Source: an uncultured Caulobacterales bacterium
GTDB taxonomy: Bacteria > Pseudomonadota > Alphaproteobacteria > Caulobacterales > Caulobacteraceae
Assembly: GCA_903903715.1 (NCBI GenBank)
Contig: CAIUZX010000382.1
Span: forward strand, 1-30,381
Length of the DNA: 30,381 bases
Direction: 5' to 3'
The notes under the pieces were generated by a model, which saw only the letters and a list, made by a program, of their open reading frames with translations, was not told where the DNA came from and searched no databases. Numbering within the stretch: position 1 is the stretch's first letter; each line of letters opens with the position of its first letter. Both the position numbers and the translations under genes were made by a program. Shown here in pieces: positions 8,055 through 15,409 of the stretch.

Positions 8055-9136
8055 TGGGCGGGGCCTTGGATCAGCGCCTTCTTCAGCGCGTCAGTCTGAC
8101 GGTTCATCTCGATTTCCACGAGTTCCCGCTTCTGGCGACCGTCCTTCTGGACCTGCAGGACGCCGGTGATCGTGTCGATCAGGTCCTGATTGGTCTTCTG
8201 AAGGGTCTCGATGTCGACAATGCCGCGCTGCGACTGGGTTTCAATGTCGATGGCCTGGGTCTTCATCATCTCCGAAGCCTGACGAAGCATCTCATTGGTG
8301 GTGTCGGTCACCGTCTTCTGCATGGCGAGGGCTTCCTGCTGGCGGGTCAGCCCGAGGAGCAGCACCATCTTCTGCTTCCAGGCCGGGACCGTCAGGTTGA
8401 TCGAGGCCGATAGACTTTCGATCAGCGTCGTGTCGCCGTTCTGCACAATGCGGATCTGCGGCAGTTGCTGAATGGCGATCTGACGCGCCTGCTGCAGATA
8501 AAGGACGCGCTTCTCGAGACGATCAAGCGCCTGCAGTCCGTCCTGGTAGGCCTGGGCGGCCATGAGATCCTGGCTGTCGCCGGAAGATCCGGTGGCTTTG
8601 GCCCGCGTTTCGAGCTCCGCCAGCGGGCCTTTCCGATAGGTCTCGCCGAAGGCCTTGCCCGCCGCGATGTAGGCGTCCAGTTCCGCGATCGAGTCTCGGG
8701 TCTGATCGTGAAGTCCATCAAGCATGGTGACGTCGCGGCGCAGGAGGTCGACCCGCTTCTCCAGCTCCACGGTGATCTGATCGATCTGTGCGGCCACGGT
8801 CTCGAACCGCGAGGTGAACCGGTGAATGCGGCGGCGAAGACCGCCGAACAGGCGGGTGAAGACATCGGCCTTCTGCAGGTCCGCCGGGTCGAGACCCTTG
8901 GCCTTGGCGATGATATCGCTCAGCAATACCCCGGTGTCGCCCATCTCGCGATTTCGGGTCTGGCCCAGGATCCGGTCCGCAAAACCTGCCACCTGACGCT
9001 GGGCGCGCTCTCCGAACTCGGTGATCTGCGCGGTGTCACTGATATTGAGCGTCGACGCGATGGCCGTGATCTTGGCGTTGTCGACGGGAATGGGCGCAAG
9101 AGACGCACCCGACGAGACAATTTCAGCTTCAGACAT
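8051..9136 (-). CDS. telA: TelA-family toxic anion resistance protein
   Basis: 361 residues, the normal length of the TelA/KlaC family. It is a soluble, highly alpha-helical protein with long charged and Gln-rich coiled-coil stretches. Recognisable blocks include D-I-I-A-K-A-K-G-L near 75, V-F-T-R-L-F-G-G near 92-99, and the conserved late segment with N-L-T-V-P-A-W-K-Q-K, the part most constant in the family. Homologues are linked to tellurite resistance and to envelope or cell-wall stress, but the mechanism is not established. It is the first gene of a four-gene minus-strand operon (telA, SBP-VWA lipoprotein, xpaC-like, SBP). The 135 bp upstream should hold the operon promoter, but I see no convincing -35/-10 pair there. 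Confidence 0.9.
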   Translation of the reverse strand: MSEAEIVSSGASLAPIPVDNAKITAIASTLNISDTAQITEFGERAQRQVAGFADRILGQTRNREMGDTGVLLSDIIAKAKGLDPADLQKADVFTRLFGGLRRRIHRFTSRFETVAAQIDQITVELEKRVDLLRRDVTMLDGLHDQTRDSIAELDAYIAAGKAFGETYRKGPLAELETRAKATGSSGDSQDLMAAQAYQDGLQALDRLEKRVLYLQQARQIAIQQLPQIRIVQNGDTTLIESLSASINLTVPAWKQKMVLLLGLTRQQEALAMQKTVTDTTNEMLRQASEMMKTQAIDIETQSQRGIVDIETLQKTNQDLIDTITGVLQVQKDGRQKRELVEIEMNRQTDALKKALIQGPAQ

Positions 9137-9271
9137 GCATCGCCCCGGATTTTCCTTGAGTATGACCTTTGCCTATCGCCGCGCCAGTGACAGTTTCGTT
9201 ATGTTCCTGGGCGGATAGGCATCGACAAAATCGCTTCAGGTTGAATTGCAGCGATCGAGAACCATCGCTTC

Positions 9272-11614
9272 TCATGCGGATTTGGCCGTCGATGCTGCCG
9301 GGGCCTCGAAGTCGACCAGGAACGCTTTCAGGTCGACCAAGGGCATCGGTCGGGCGACATGATAGCCCTGAGCATAGTCGCAGCCCATACCGGTCAGCAG
9401 AGCAATCGCCTCCGCGGTCTCGACCCCTTCGGCCACAACCTTCATGCCCAGTCCGTGGGCGAGGTCGACGGTCGACTTCACCAGCAGGCGATCCTTTGGG
9501 TTCTGGTCGATCAACAGAACAAAGGCCTTGTCGATCTTGAGTTCCTGGGCGTGAATCCGCTTGAGATAGGAAAGGGAGGACAGGCCGGAGCCGTAGTCGT
9601 CGATCGACACCGCCACGCCGGACTGCTCGAACAACTCCACAACCGACAGGGCTTCTTCAGGATTGGCGATGACGGCGGTTTCGGTGATTTCCAGCGTAAT
9701 ATTTCCACCCGCCGCCCGGATCTCCGACAAGACACGCTCGGCGAAGGCGCGGTCTCCGAGGACCTGACCGGAAAAATTGACCGCGATCGGCTGGTCGAAG
9801 CCTGCAGCCCGGAGATCTTGCTGGTCCTGAAGGGCGCGCTTCAGCACCCAGTGCGTGAGGGCGTCGATGTGCCCGGTTTCTTCCGCCATGACGACAAACA
9901 GATCGGGAGAGATTGACCCCCGAACGGGGTGCCGCCAGCGGCAAAGCGCCTCGAAGCCCGAAATACGTCCCGAGCGGAGGTCGAGTTTCGGCTGATAGAA
10001 GAGATTGAGTTCTCCGTTTTCGCGCGCCGCGGCGAGCTCGCTCATCAGCGACAGATTGCTCGCCGGGTCTCCGTAGGCCTGCTCGTCGAATGCGGCGAGC
10101 CGCTGCCGGGCGGCGATGGCCTGATCAACGGCGATATTGGCGTGTTCGAGCACGCGGTTATCGCCGATCGAATGCTCAAGGCTGTCGATAAACCGCAAGC
10201 CGACGGTGAAGCCCAGATCCACCGTCGTACCGCCAAGCTTGAAGGGCCCGGCCAGGGCGGCGATCAGATCCTCCGCCAGTCGCCAGGCCGCCTCTGCGTC
10301 CCCGACGGGCGCGGCGAGCGCGAGACGTCCTGTGGACACCCGCGCGCACAACGCATCCGGGCTTTGTCTCGCGATATGCGCCGCCAATTCCTTCACCAAC
10401 TGCGACAGCATTTCGTAGCCGACGGCGTTTCGCACGACATCCAGTCGGTCGATACCCAGCGCGATCACAACCATGCCGCCTTCGGCTCTCAGGCGGGCGA
10501 TCTCATGCTGCAGGGCGGTGCTGTTCGGAAGTCCGCTCTCAACGTCGCGCAGCGCCATTTCGGTGATGCGCTGCTCACGATCGACAATCGCAGCCGACAT
10601 GGCGTTGAAATTGGTCGCGAGCCGACCGATTTCGTCGTTCGACGTGATTTTGACCTCGGCCCGGTCGCCGTCGCCCAGGGCGCTGACGGCTGAGTCGAGC
10701 AATGCGACGGGGCGAGTGATGCTTCTTGCCAAGGCCCAGCTGCCCGCGACGAGCACCAGAAGACAGACCAGAACCAGGGCGCCGAGGGCGAGAATCATGG
10801 GGCCATAGGGCCCCAGCGCCTTCTCCAAGGGATATCGGAGAAGCAACAATGTCGGCGCCCCGTCCGACAGCGTGGTCACGTGGGACACCAGCGCCAGGGA
10901 ATCGCCGCTCGGCGCATTCAGGCGGCGCGGCGTTTCGAAGACCTGGGCCGGCGCTGTGCGAACAAATGCGTCCACGGCAGCCGCGTCTCTGGACTTCGGC
11001 TCGGCGACATCCGTCCAGCGCCCGTTCGCCTCCTGTTTCAGAAGCCGCGCTTCAAGCGGAATGGCGGAAAGGTGCTCGAAGGTCTTCATCTGGGCACGAT
11101 CAAGCCGATTGGCGAACACGAGCCAACCGATCGGCTGAGGCGCGGAAACGGGTGTCGCGATCGTCTGGTGCGGCACGCCGCCGATCTGCAGCACGCCCGA
11201 GGCGTGGTCGTTCTCGCTCAATGCGCGGAGCAGCGACGCGCGGTTGTCGGCCGACAGATCCTTCGCGCCCGCGCCGAGGATCCGATTGTCGGCCGTCACC
11301 AGAAGGGCGAGCGCGATGCCGCGACGTTCCCGAAGGTTTTCAAGCGCAGACTCGATCGTTGCGCCGTCGCCTGTCGCAACCGCTGAAGCGAAGCCGAAGT
11401 CCCGGGCCAGCAGCTCGGCGTTGCCCTGTAGTTCGCGGGTCTTCATGGCGAAGATGCGGTCGAACACCGTCCGTGACGAGGTCAGATCCGCCTTGGTCGC
11501 GCGGATGGCGTTTTCGACAATGATCGGCGCCACACTCAGCGCCATGACCAACATCGAAGCGGCGAACAAGGCCGCGTAAAGGGTTGTGACCTTCGTTTGC
11601 AGCTTCGTGAACAT
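9272..11614 (-). CDS. Membrane c-di-GMP phosphodiesterase (Cache-like sensor, HAMP, degenerate GGDEF, EAL)
   Basis: 780 residues. A first membrane segment (about 13-33) and a second (about 272-294) bracket a periplasmic Cache-like sensor region with E-L-L-A-R-D-F-G-F near 67-75. A HAMP linker spans 292-345. The GGDEF-like domain (350-510) is degenerate: the active-site pentapeptide is replaced by STGRL at 427-431, so cyclase activity is not expected. The EAL domain (522-765) keeps its catalytic set: E555-A-L, N613 in NFSG, E642 in EITET, D672-D673, K693, AEGVET at 728-733 and Q749. It should hydrolyse c-di-GMP in response to a periplasmic cue. The gene starts 2 bp after the cupredoxin stop, so the two are co-translated; the cupredoxin or its redox partner is a candidate input (inference). 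Confidence 0.92.
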   Translation of the reverse strand: MFTKLQTKVTTLYAALFAASMLVMALSVAPIIVENAIRATKADLTSSRTVFDRIFAMKTRELQGNAELLARDFGFASAVATGDGATIESALENLRERRGIALALLVTADNRILGAGAKDLSADNRASLLRALSENDHASGVLQIGGVPHQTIATPVSAPQPIGWLVFANRLDRAQMKTFEHLSAIPLEARLLKQEANGRWTDVAEPKSRDAAAVDAFVRTAPAQVFETPRRLNAPSGDSLALVSHVTTLSDGAPTLLLLRYPLEKALGPYGPMILALGALVLVCLLVLVAGSWALARSITRPVALLDSAVSALGDGDRAEVKITSNDEIGRLATNFNAMSAAIVDREQRITEMALRDVESGLPNSTALQHEIARLRAEGGMVVIALGIDRLDVVRNAVGYEMLSQLVKELAAHIARQSPDALCARVSTGRLALAAPVGDAEAAWRLAEDLIAALAGPFKLGGTTVDLGFTVGLRFIDSLEHSIGDNRVLEHANIAVDQAIAARQRLAAFDEQAYGDPASNLSLMSELAAARENGELNLFYQPKLDLRSGRISGFEALCRWRHPVRGSISPDLFVVMAEETGHIDALTHWVLKRALQDQQDLRAAGFDQPIAVNFSGQVLGDRAFAERVLSEIRAAGGNITLEITETAVIANPEEALSVVELFEQSGVAVSIDDYGSGLSSLSYLKRIHAQELKIDKAFVLLIDQNPKDRLLVKSTVDLAHGLGMKVVAEGVETAEAIALLTGMGCDYAQGYHVARPMPLVDLKAFLVDFEAPAASTAKSA

Positions 11615-11616
11615 GT

Positions 11617-12255
11617 TCAGCCGCCCATTCCGGACATGTTGGCGGGTGGATCTTTCAAGTCCAGCGCAAAGACTTCATGGGCCGCGCCCTTCAGCGACAC
11701 AGGGCGCGAAATGGTCTGCAAGACAGCCTTGAGAAACGGGTGCCAGACCTTCACGATGACGGCGGCGTCCGGAAGGCTCTTCAGCTCCACACGGCCCTTC
11801 TCGTCCGACTTGGCCGCGTAAGGCGTATCGACCACATCAATATAGGCCAGCATCCGGTCGTGGATGTTGCAGCCCAAGGCGACGACGCCAGCCTTGTCGA
11901 ACACCACCGTGCGGGTGTCTTCGTGGCCAAACAGCTTGAGTTCAAAGCGCTTCGCTGCAGAAAACGAATACACATGGTGCCGCACCTTATCGAGGTTCGG
12001 GAAAACCACCGTCGCGCCGACGGGCGCCAGCAGGACGAACGGATGAAACTGGATACCTTCCTGCCGCATCAGAAACGGGCCTGTGAGCCGTGGTGTCGAC
12101 GTCGGCCAGGTCCCGGTCTGCGGATAAATGGTGACGACGCCATCCCGTACGGGGCGTCCGTCCGTCGTCCGCAGATCCACGGAGAGGTCCGCCGCCTTTG
12201 CGCAAGTCGCAACCAGACAAGCGCCCGCGAAAACCACTGAAAACAGCTGCTTCAT
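11617..12255 (-). CDS. Secreted cupredoxin-like protein (often labelled methylamine utilization protein)
   Basis: 212 residues with a signal peptide (about 1-21, cleaving after CAKA or AKAA). The region 60-142 has a plastocyanin-like pattern: F-H-P-F-V-L-L-A-P-V-G-A-T-V-V-F-P-N at 70-87, R-H-H at 92-94, and G-C-N-I-H-D-R-M at 128-135. His93 or His94, Cys129, His132 and Met135 form a plausible type 1 copper site. A beta-rich C-terminal domain with an S-D-E-K-G-R-V-E-L-K-S-L-P-D block follows, like a carboxypeptidase-regulatory-type fold. Databases often label such proteins methylamine utilization, but no methylamine dehydrogenase genes are here, so that label should not be taken literally. It is divergent from the DUF3034 gene and forms a two-gene unit with the EAL-domain gene. 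Confidence 0.85.
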   Translation of the reverse strand: MKQLFSVVFAGACLVATCAKAADLSVDLRTTDGRPVRDGVVTIYPQTGTWPTSTPRLTGPFLMRQEGIQFHPFVLLAPVGATVVFPNLDKVRHHVYSFSAAKRFELKLFGHEDTRTVVFDKAGVVALGCNIHDRMLAYIDVVDTPYAAKSDEKGRVELKSLPDAAVIVKVWHPFLKAVLQTISRPVSLKGAAHEVFALDLKDPPANMSGMGG

Positions 12256-12378
12256 AGAAGAATAGATAGCGCTGGAACGGTGAATTTGACGTGAACGGTC
12301 GCCATCGATCCGTCGAACACGCCATATTAACCGTGTCCCATCTCAATATTTAACGAAGATTGATTCAGGCGGCCCGAC
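12256..12378. promoter_or_regulatory. Divergent promoter region between cupredoxin and DUF3034 genes
   Basis: This 123-bp spacer is visibly more AT-rich than its surroundings and must carry the promoters of both divergent units. A TTGACG hexamer lies at 12286-12291 on the plus strand, but no good -10 sits at the right distance. On the minus strand a GCTATCTAT element lies just ahead of the cupredoxin start and resembles an alphaproteobacterial -10. GTGAA occurs twice close together (12280-12284 and 12291-12295), a possible protein site. The promoter role rests on gene arrangement; the individual elements are weak. Confidence 0.45.
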
Positions 12379-13269
12379 ATGTCGAAGCCAATTTACATTG
12401 CGCTGGCCATCGTCACATTTGAACTGGTCATTTCCTTAACATCGCCTGCCTGGGCAGGCTCCGAATACGTGTGGGGCGGTAAGCTGGACCTCACTCGCGG
12501 CGTATCGACCATCGAAGGCGCAGGGGGCGGCGGCTTGGTTCCCTGGGCCCTGATCGCAGGCAACGAGACCAAGGATGGCGTGGGCGGACAGGTGAGCGCC
12601 ACATCCCTCCAAACGCACAATTACGGATTGACCGCTTACAGCGCCGCCATCGGCGCCTGGGACAGAGTGGAAATCAGCTTTGCGCGCCAGGACTTCGATA
12701 CGGGCAAGACCGGGGGGCGACTGGGCCTGGGCAGCGGTTACACCTTCCACCAGGACATCTACGGAGCCAAAGTCCGGCTGGCCGGCGACGCCGTGTTCGA
12801 TCAAGATCGCTGGACGCCTCAGGTCGCCGTGGGCGTCGAGTATAAACATGCGAGTCACGCCGCGCTTCTTCATGCGCTCGGCTCAAGGCGGGCTGATGGG
12901 GTCGATCTCTATGTTTCCGCTACCAAGCTCTATCTGGATCGAAGCCTGTTGATCGATGCAACGCTGCGCCTGACCCGAGCCAACCAATTCGGCCTTCTGG
13001 GGTTCGGGAGCGGACCGCGCGACACATATTCGCTGCAAGCGGAAGGCTCTGTCGGGTATCTTCTGACGCCGAAACTGCTGGTCGGGGCCGAGATCAGGAC
13101 GAAGCCGGACAATCTGGCCTTCGCCAAGGAAACCCAGGCTGGCGACCTCTTCGCCGCCCTTGCCTTGAACAAGGCCGTTTCGCTCACCCTCGCCTATGTG
13201 GACCTCGGCAGTGTGGCGACGTTTCGGCGGCAATCGGGTCCATACATTTCCATGCAGGCTGGGTTCTGA
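12379..13269 (+). CDS. DUF3034 family outer-membrane beta-barrel protein
   Basis: 296 residues with a signal peptide ending in SPAWAG at about 22-27. The mature protein begins with the family hallmark W-G-G-K-L-D-L-T-R-G-V-S and E-G-A-G-G-G-G-L-V-P-W-A-L-I. It continues with alternating amphipathic strands: Y-G-A-K-V-R-L-A-G-D-A-V-F-D-Q-D-R-W, the N-Q-F-G-L-L-G-F-G block, R-T-K-P-D-N-L-A-F, and L-T-L-A-Y-V-D-L-G. It ends with an aromatic residue in S-M-Q-A-G-F, the usual barrel-assembly signal. DUF3034 has no assigned function. It is divergent from the cupredoxin gene and 13 bp upstream of the secreted truncated hemoglobin, with which it forms an operon. A role as an outer-membrane channel or scaffold for this module is inference. 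Confidence 0.88.
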   Translation: MSKPIYIALAIVTFELVISLTSPAWAGSEYVWGGKLDLTRGVSTIEGAGGGGLVPWALIAGNETKDGVGGQVSATSLQTHNYGLTAYSAAIGAWDRVEISFARQDFDTGKTGGRLGLGSGYTFHQDIYGAKVRLAGDAVFDQDRWTPQVAVGVEYKHASHAALLHALGSRRADGVDLYVSATKLYLDRSLLIDATLRLTRANQFGLLGFGSGPRDTYSLQAEGSVGYLLTPKLLVGAEIRTKPDNLAFAKETQAGDLFAALALNKAVSLTLAYVDLGSVATFRRQSGPYISMQAGF

Positions 13270-13282
13270 GGGGGTGGAAACC

Positions 13283-13762
13283 ATGAGACTGGGGCTGACG
13301 CTCGCCGCATCCATTATGATCTTGGCGTCCACCGCGCAAGCGGACGAGAAGGCGGTTGAACCTTACGTCCAATCGGACGCAAACGCTGGCGTCTTACCCA
13401 TGACGACCGACGCCGTTTTTCAGGCGTTCCACGGGCGCGACGGCGTCGACCGGATCGTTCACCGCCTCAACTGGTTCCACAATCATGATCCACGTCTCGT
13501 TGACACCTTCAAGGCGGCGGACAACGAGCGCCTCGAACGAACCCTGTCGGAGATGCTGTGCTATATTCTTGGCGGGCCGTGCCATTACACGGGGCGCGAG
13601 ATGAAGGACCTGCACAAGGACATGGGCGTGCAGGTTTTCCAGTTGAACGCTCAAATCGAGGATCTTCAGACGGCGATGTCGGAGGAACATGTTCCCGTCT
13701 GGGCGCAAAACAAGCTGCTCGCCAAACTGGCGCCCCTCAAACGCATGATCGTCGTCAGGTGA
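13283..13762 (+). CDS. Periplasmic group 1 truncated hemoglobin
   Basis: 159 residues. Residues 1-20 are a signal peptide with an AQA|DE cleavage site, so this globin should be exported. The rest fits a group 1 truncated hemoglobin: H-D-P-R-L at 68-72 (B helix end), the E-helix region with Y-I-L-G-G-P near 94-99, then H-Y-T-G-R-E-M at 101-107 and the proximal His111 in D-L-H-K-D-M-G-V. The position that is normally Tyr B10 appears to be Asn63 or a neighbour, so ligand chemistry may differ from typical members. ATG 13283 is chosen because it follows a strong GGGGGTGG ribosome binding site and starts the signal peptide. Globins of this type bind O2, NO or CO; periplasmic gas binding or NO detoxification is plausible. 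It sits 13 bp after DUF3034. Confidence 0.85.
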   Translation: MRLGLTLAASIMILASTAQADEKAVEPYVQSDANAGVLPMTTDAVFQAFHGRDGVDRIVHRLNWFHNHDPRLVDTFKAADNERLERTLSEMLCYILGGPCHYTGREMKDLHKDMGVQVFQLNAQIEDLQTAMSEEHVPVWAQNKLLAKLAPLKRMIVVR

Positions 13763-13849
13763 AGTGACCTTTGCGGAGGCCGGGCGTCATCGCCGGGCGT
13801 CGCGAGGTCAAAACAGACCTCATCGCGCAAATGCATCGGGACGCTTTGG
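13763..13849. terminator. Structured convergent spacer, weak terminator candidate
   Basis: The spacer lies between the hemoglobin stop and the convergent barrel gene. TGACCT (13765-13770) can pair with AGGTCA (13805-13810), and inside it GGCG/CGCC can pair around TCAT (13783-13794). The same segment carries a CCGGGCGTC direct repeat. There is no U-run on either strand, so any termination would be atypical. Confidence 0.3.
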
Positions 13850-15103
13850 CTAGATCGCCACGCGCCAGGCAACGTGTAGTAGGTTCTGGCTCTGGTGCGG
13901 ATCAATCAGGAAGGCCGCCAATGACGGACGTCGCCATTGTGTTGAGAGCCCCTCGATCAGCAGCGTTGAGCTATCATTGACGGGATGTTTCCAGCAAAAC
14001 AGTTCCGCCGCGCCGTTTTCGCTGTAGTCCTCACCAACGGGTAGCGGACGGTTGCGGGTCCGGAAGCTGTCAACGCGCGCTGTCACGGTGTCAGCTCCAA
14101 GCTTGCGCGAGACCGCCACATAGGCCGACTGAAAATAGACGTCGAACCACCAGGTGGCGCCGCGCGGATATCCCATCGCCGTGCGTCCGGACATGACCTG
14201 AGCCGTCAAGGACGCGCCTGCCGGCAACGGAGCGGCGGCGCCCACATTCAGAAATGTCGTGTCCCAGGACCATTGGCGCTTGTGCGCTGATCGGCGGTCG
14301 CCGTTGTTGTCATACCACTCGGCGTTCAGCGCAAATCTGTTCGGGAAGGCAAGGTCCCAACGCCCGTACCATCCCGCTCGCCCGGTCAGTCCCACGACAG
14401 GGACCGTGTCCGGCGCCTGAACCCTAGCTGCGAACCGGTTTAGGGACGGCAAGGCAAACCGCGAACCCGCCGTCGCAACTACGTCGTCGAAGCCCCAGCC
14501 CCGGACCGAAAGCAAGGTCCCAGCCGTGTCGTTGTACCCGAACACTCCGATCGTGGTGGCGAACTGGACGTCGCCGATGGGGTGCGCGATGCGCATTTCC
14601 CCTCCCATGACCTTCAGCTCTTCACCGACCCAAGAATTGATCGCCGAAGGCGTGATCGTATTGTTGACGGTCCAAGGCTCGCCGGGCGCGTTGTTGTGCT
14701 CCATGGAGATCGGCACATAGAGCAGACCCGCGCGGGCCTGAACGTGTAGATCAGACGTCGGGAGGGGGCGGTAAAGCGCGTACGCTTCTGCAAAATCAAA
14801 GCCTCGATGTGCGTGAGGCTGGGCTATTCCGTCGATCACCAGGCTGAGATCATCGGTCAGTTCCGGCTTCCACACCAGGTCGAGCGCGCCGACCGTCGTT
14901 CGCGCCGCGACTCCCGATCCAGCGCCGCCAAACCGGGTCTTTCCGAAGCCGCCATTGACCCAGCTCCGCAGGCCGTCGCCTGCCACCATGCGAAGATCGA
15001 CGACGCCCTGGAGATTGTGTTTCGAAAACCAGCCATCGTCGGCGAATGCCGTGCTGGCCGCCAGGGTGGCGCAAGCGAGAACTAAGGCGAAGAGGCGACT
15101 CAT
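13850..15103 (-). CDS. Unrecognised outer-membrane beta-barrel candidate
   Basis: 417 residues from ATG 15103, chosen over a GTG four codons upstream because it starts the signal peptide (ends in TAFA|DD near residue 21) and has a GGAAG ribosome site just ahead. I do not recognise the family. The mature part is rich in alternating strands, aromatic residues and Gly: N-L-Q-G-V-V-D-L-R near 30, L-D-L-V-W-K-P-E-L, Y-A-L-Y-R-P-L-P, R-A-G-W-Y-G-R-W-D-L-A-F-P and W-W-F-D-V-Y-F-Q-S-A-Y-V. This pattern suits a porin-like barrel of about 40 kDa. It ends in H-V-A-W-R-V-A-I, lacking a final Phe or Tyr. It is convergent with the hemoglobin gene and may be functionally tied to the cupredoxin/DUF3034 module only by position. 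Confidence 0.6.
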   Translation of the reverse strand: MSRLFALVLACATLAASTAFADDGWFSKHNLQGVVDLRMVAGDGLRSWVNGGFGKTRFGGAGSGVAARTTVGALDLVWKPELTDDLSLVIDGIAQPHAHRGFDFAEAYALYRPLPTSDLHVQARAGLLYVPISMEHNNAPGEPWTVNNTITPSAINSWVGEELKVMGGEMRIAHPIGDVQFATTIGVFGYNDTAGTLLSVRGWGFDDVVATAGSRFALPSLNRFAARVQAPDTVPVVGLTGRAGWYGRWDLAFPNRFALNAEWYDNNGDRRSAHKRQWSWDTTFLNVGAAAPLPAGASLTAQVMSGRTAMGYPRGATWWFDVYFQSAYVAVSRKLGADTVTARVDSFRTRNRPLPVGEDYSENGAAELFCWKHPVNDSSTLLIEGLSTQWRRPSLAAFLIDPHQSQNLLHVAWRVAI

Positions 15104-15169
15104 CTTCCATCCCACAGCAACAGCGCTGCAGGTTTTGGCACAAGATGGTAAATTTCGGGTTCGCCATAT

Positions 15170-15365
15170 TCAGGCGGCCTTGGCGAGGCTCAAAGTATCC
15201 GCCTGATGATCAAACAACAGGGCGTGCAGCATCTCCCCCTGTTCGGGCCGAGCGTCGAGGGTTAGGCGGATGCGCACCGCGTTCGCCTTCTCAGCTCGTG
15301 GTTCGAGTCTGACATTTGCATCCCTACTCTGCAGCGCGGGTTTGCAAATGTCAGACTCGAACCAC
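15170..15365 (-). pseudogene. Orphan coding remnant upstream of the barrel gene
   Basis: A reading frame on the minus strand runs from about 15362 to a TGA at 15170-15172 without a proper ATG start. Its last 35 or so codons look protein-like: V-R-I-R-L-T-L-D-A-R-P-E-Q-G-E-M-L-H-A-L-L-F followed by D-H-Q-A-D-T-L. I do not recognise it. It may be the 3' end of a lost gene whose 5' part was replaced by the inverted repeat at 15298-15365, or a chance frame. The remaining spacer on both sides shows nothing else I can name. Confidence 0.3.
15298..15365. repeat. 23-bp perfect inverted repeat with 22-bp loop
   Basis: Bases 15298-15320 and 15343-15365 are exact reverse complements over 23 bp. Each arm contains GGTTCGAGTC or its complement, which resembles a tRNA T-loop, but no tRNA stem set surrounds it. 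No T-run follows either arm, so it is not a standard terminator although it lies 45 bp downstream of the phospholipase stop. Possible roles are a recombination or mobile-element end, a protein-binding palindrome, or an RNA-processing hairpin. Confidence 0.9.
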
Positions 15366-15409
15366 TAGACACGGATCACGACGGCAAAGCAGAAAACATA
15401 GCGCAACGT

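Noticed and set aside
9137..9271. Promoter TTGTCG/AACATA with 17-bp spacing upstream of telA
   Set aside because: The -10 matches poorly (two of six to the general consensus), so the pairing is no better than chance.
11617..12255. Methylamine catabolism locus
   Set aside because: The label attached to this cupredoxin family is not supported by any methylamine dehydrogenase or maturation gene in the window.
15298..15365. tRNA gene suggested by the GGTTCGAGTC sequence
   Set aside because: The stems on either side of the T-loop-like sequence do not pair and no acceptor, D or anticodon arm fits.
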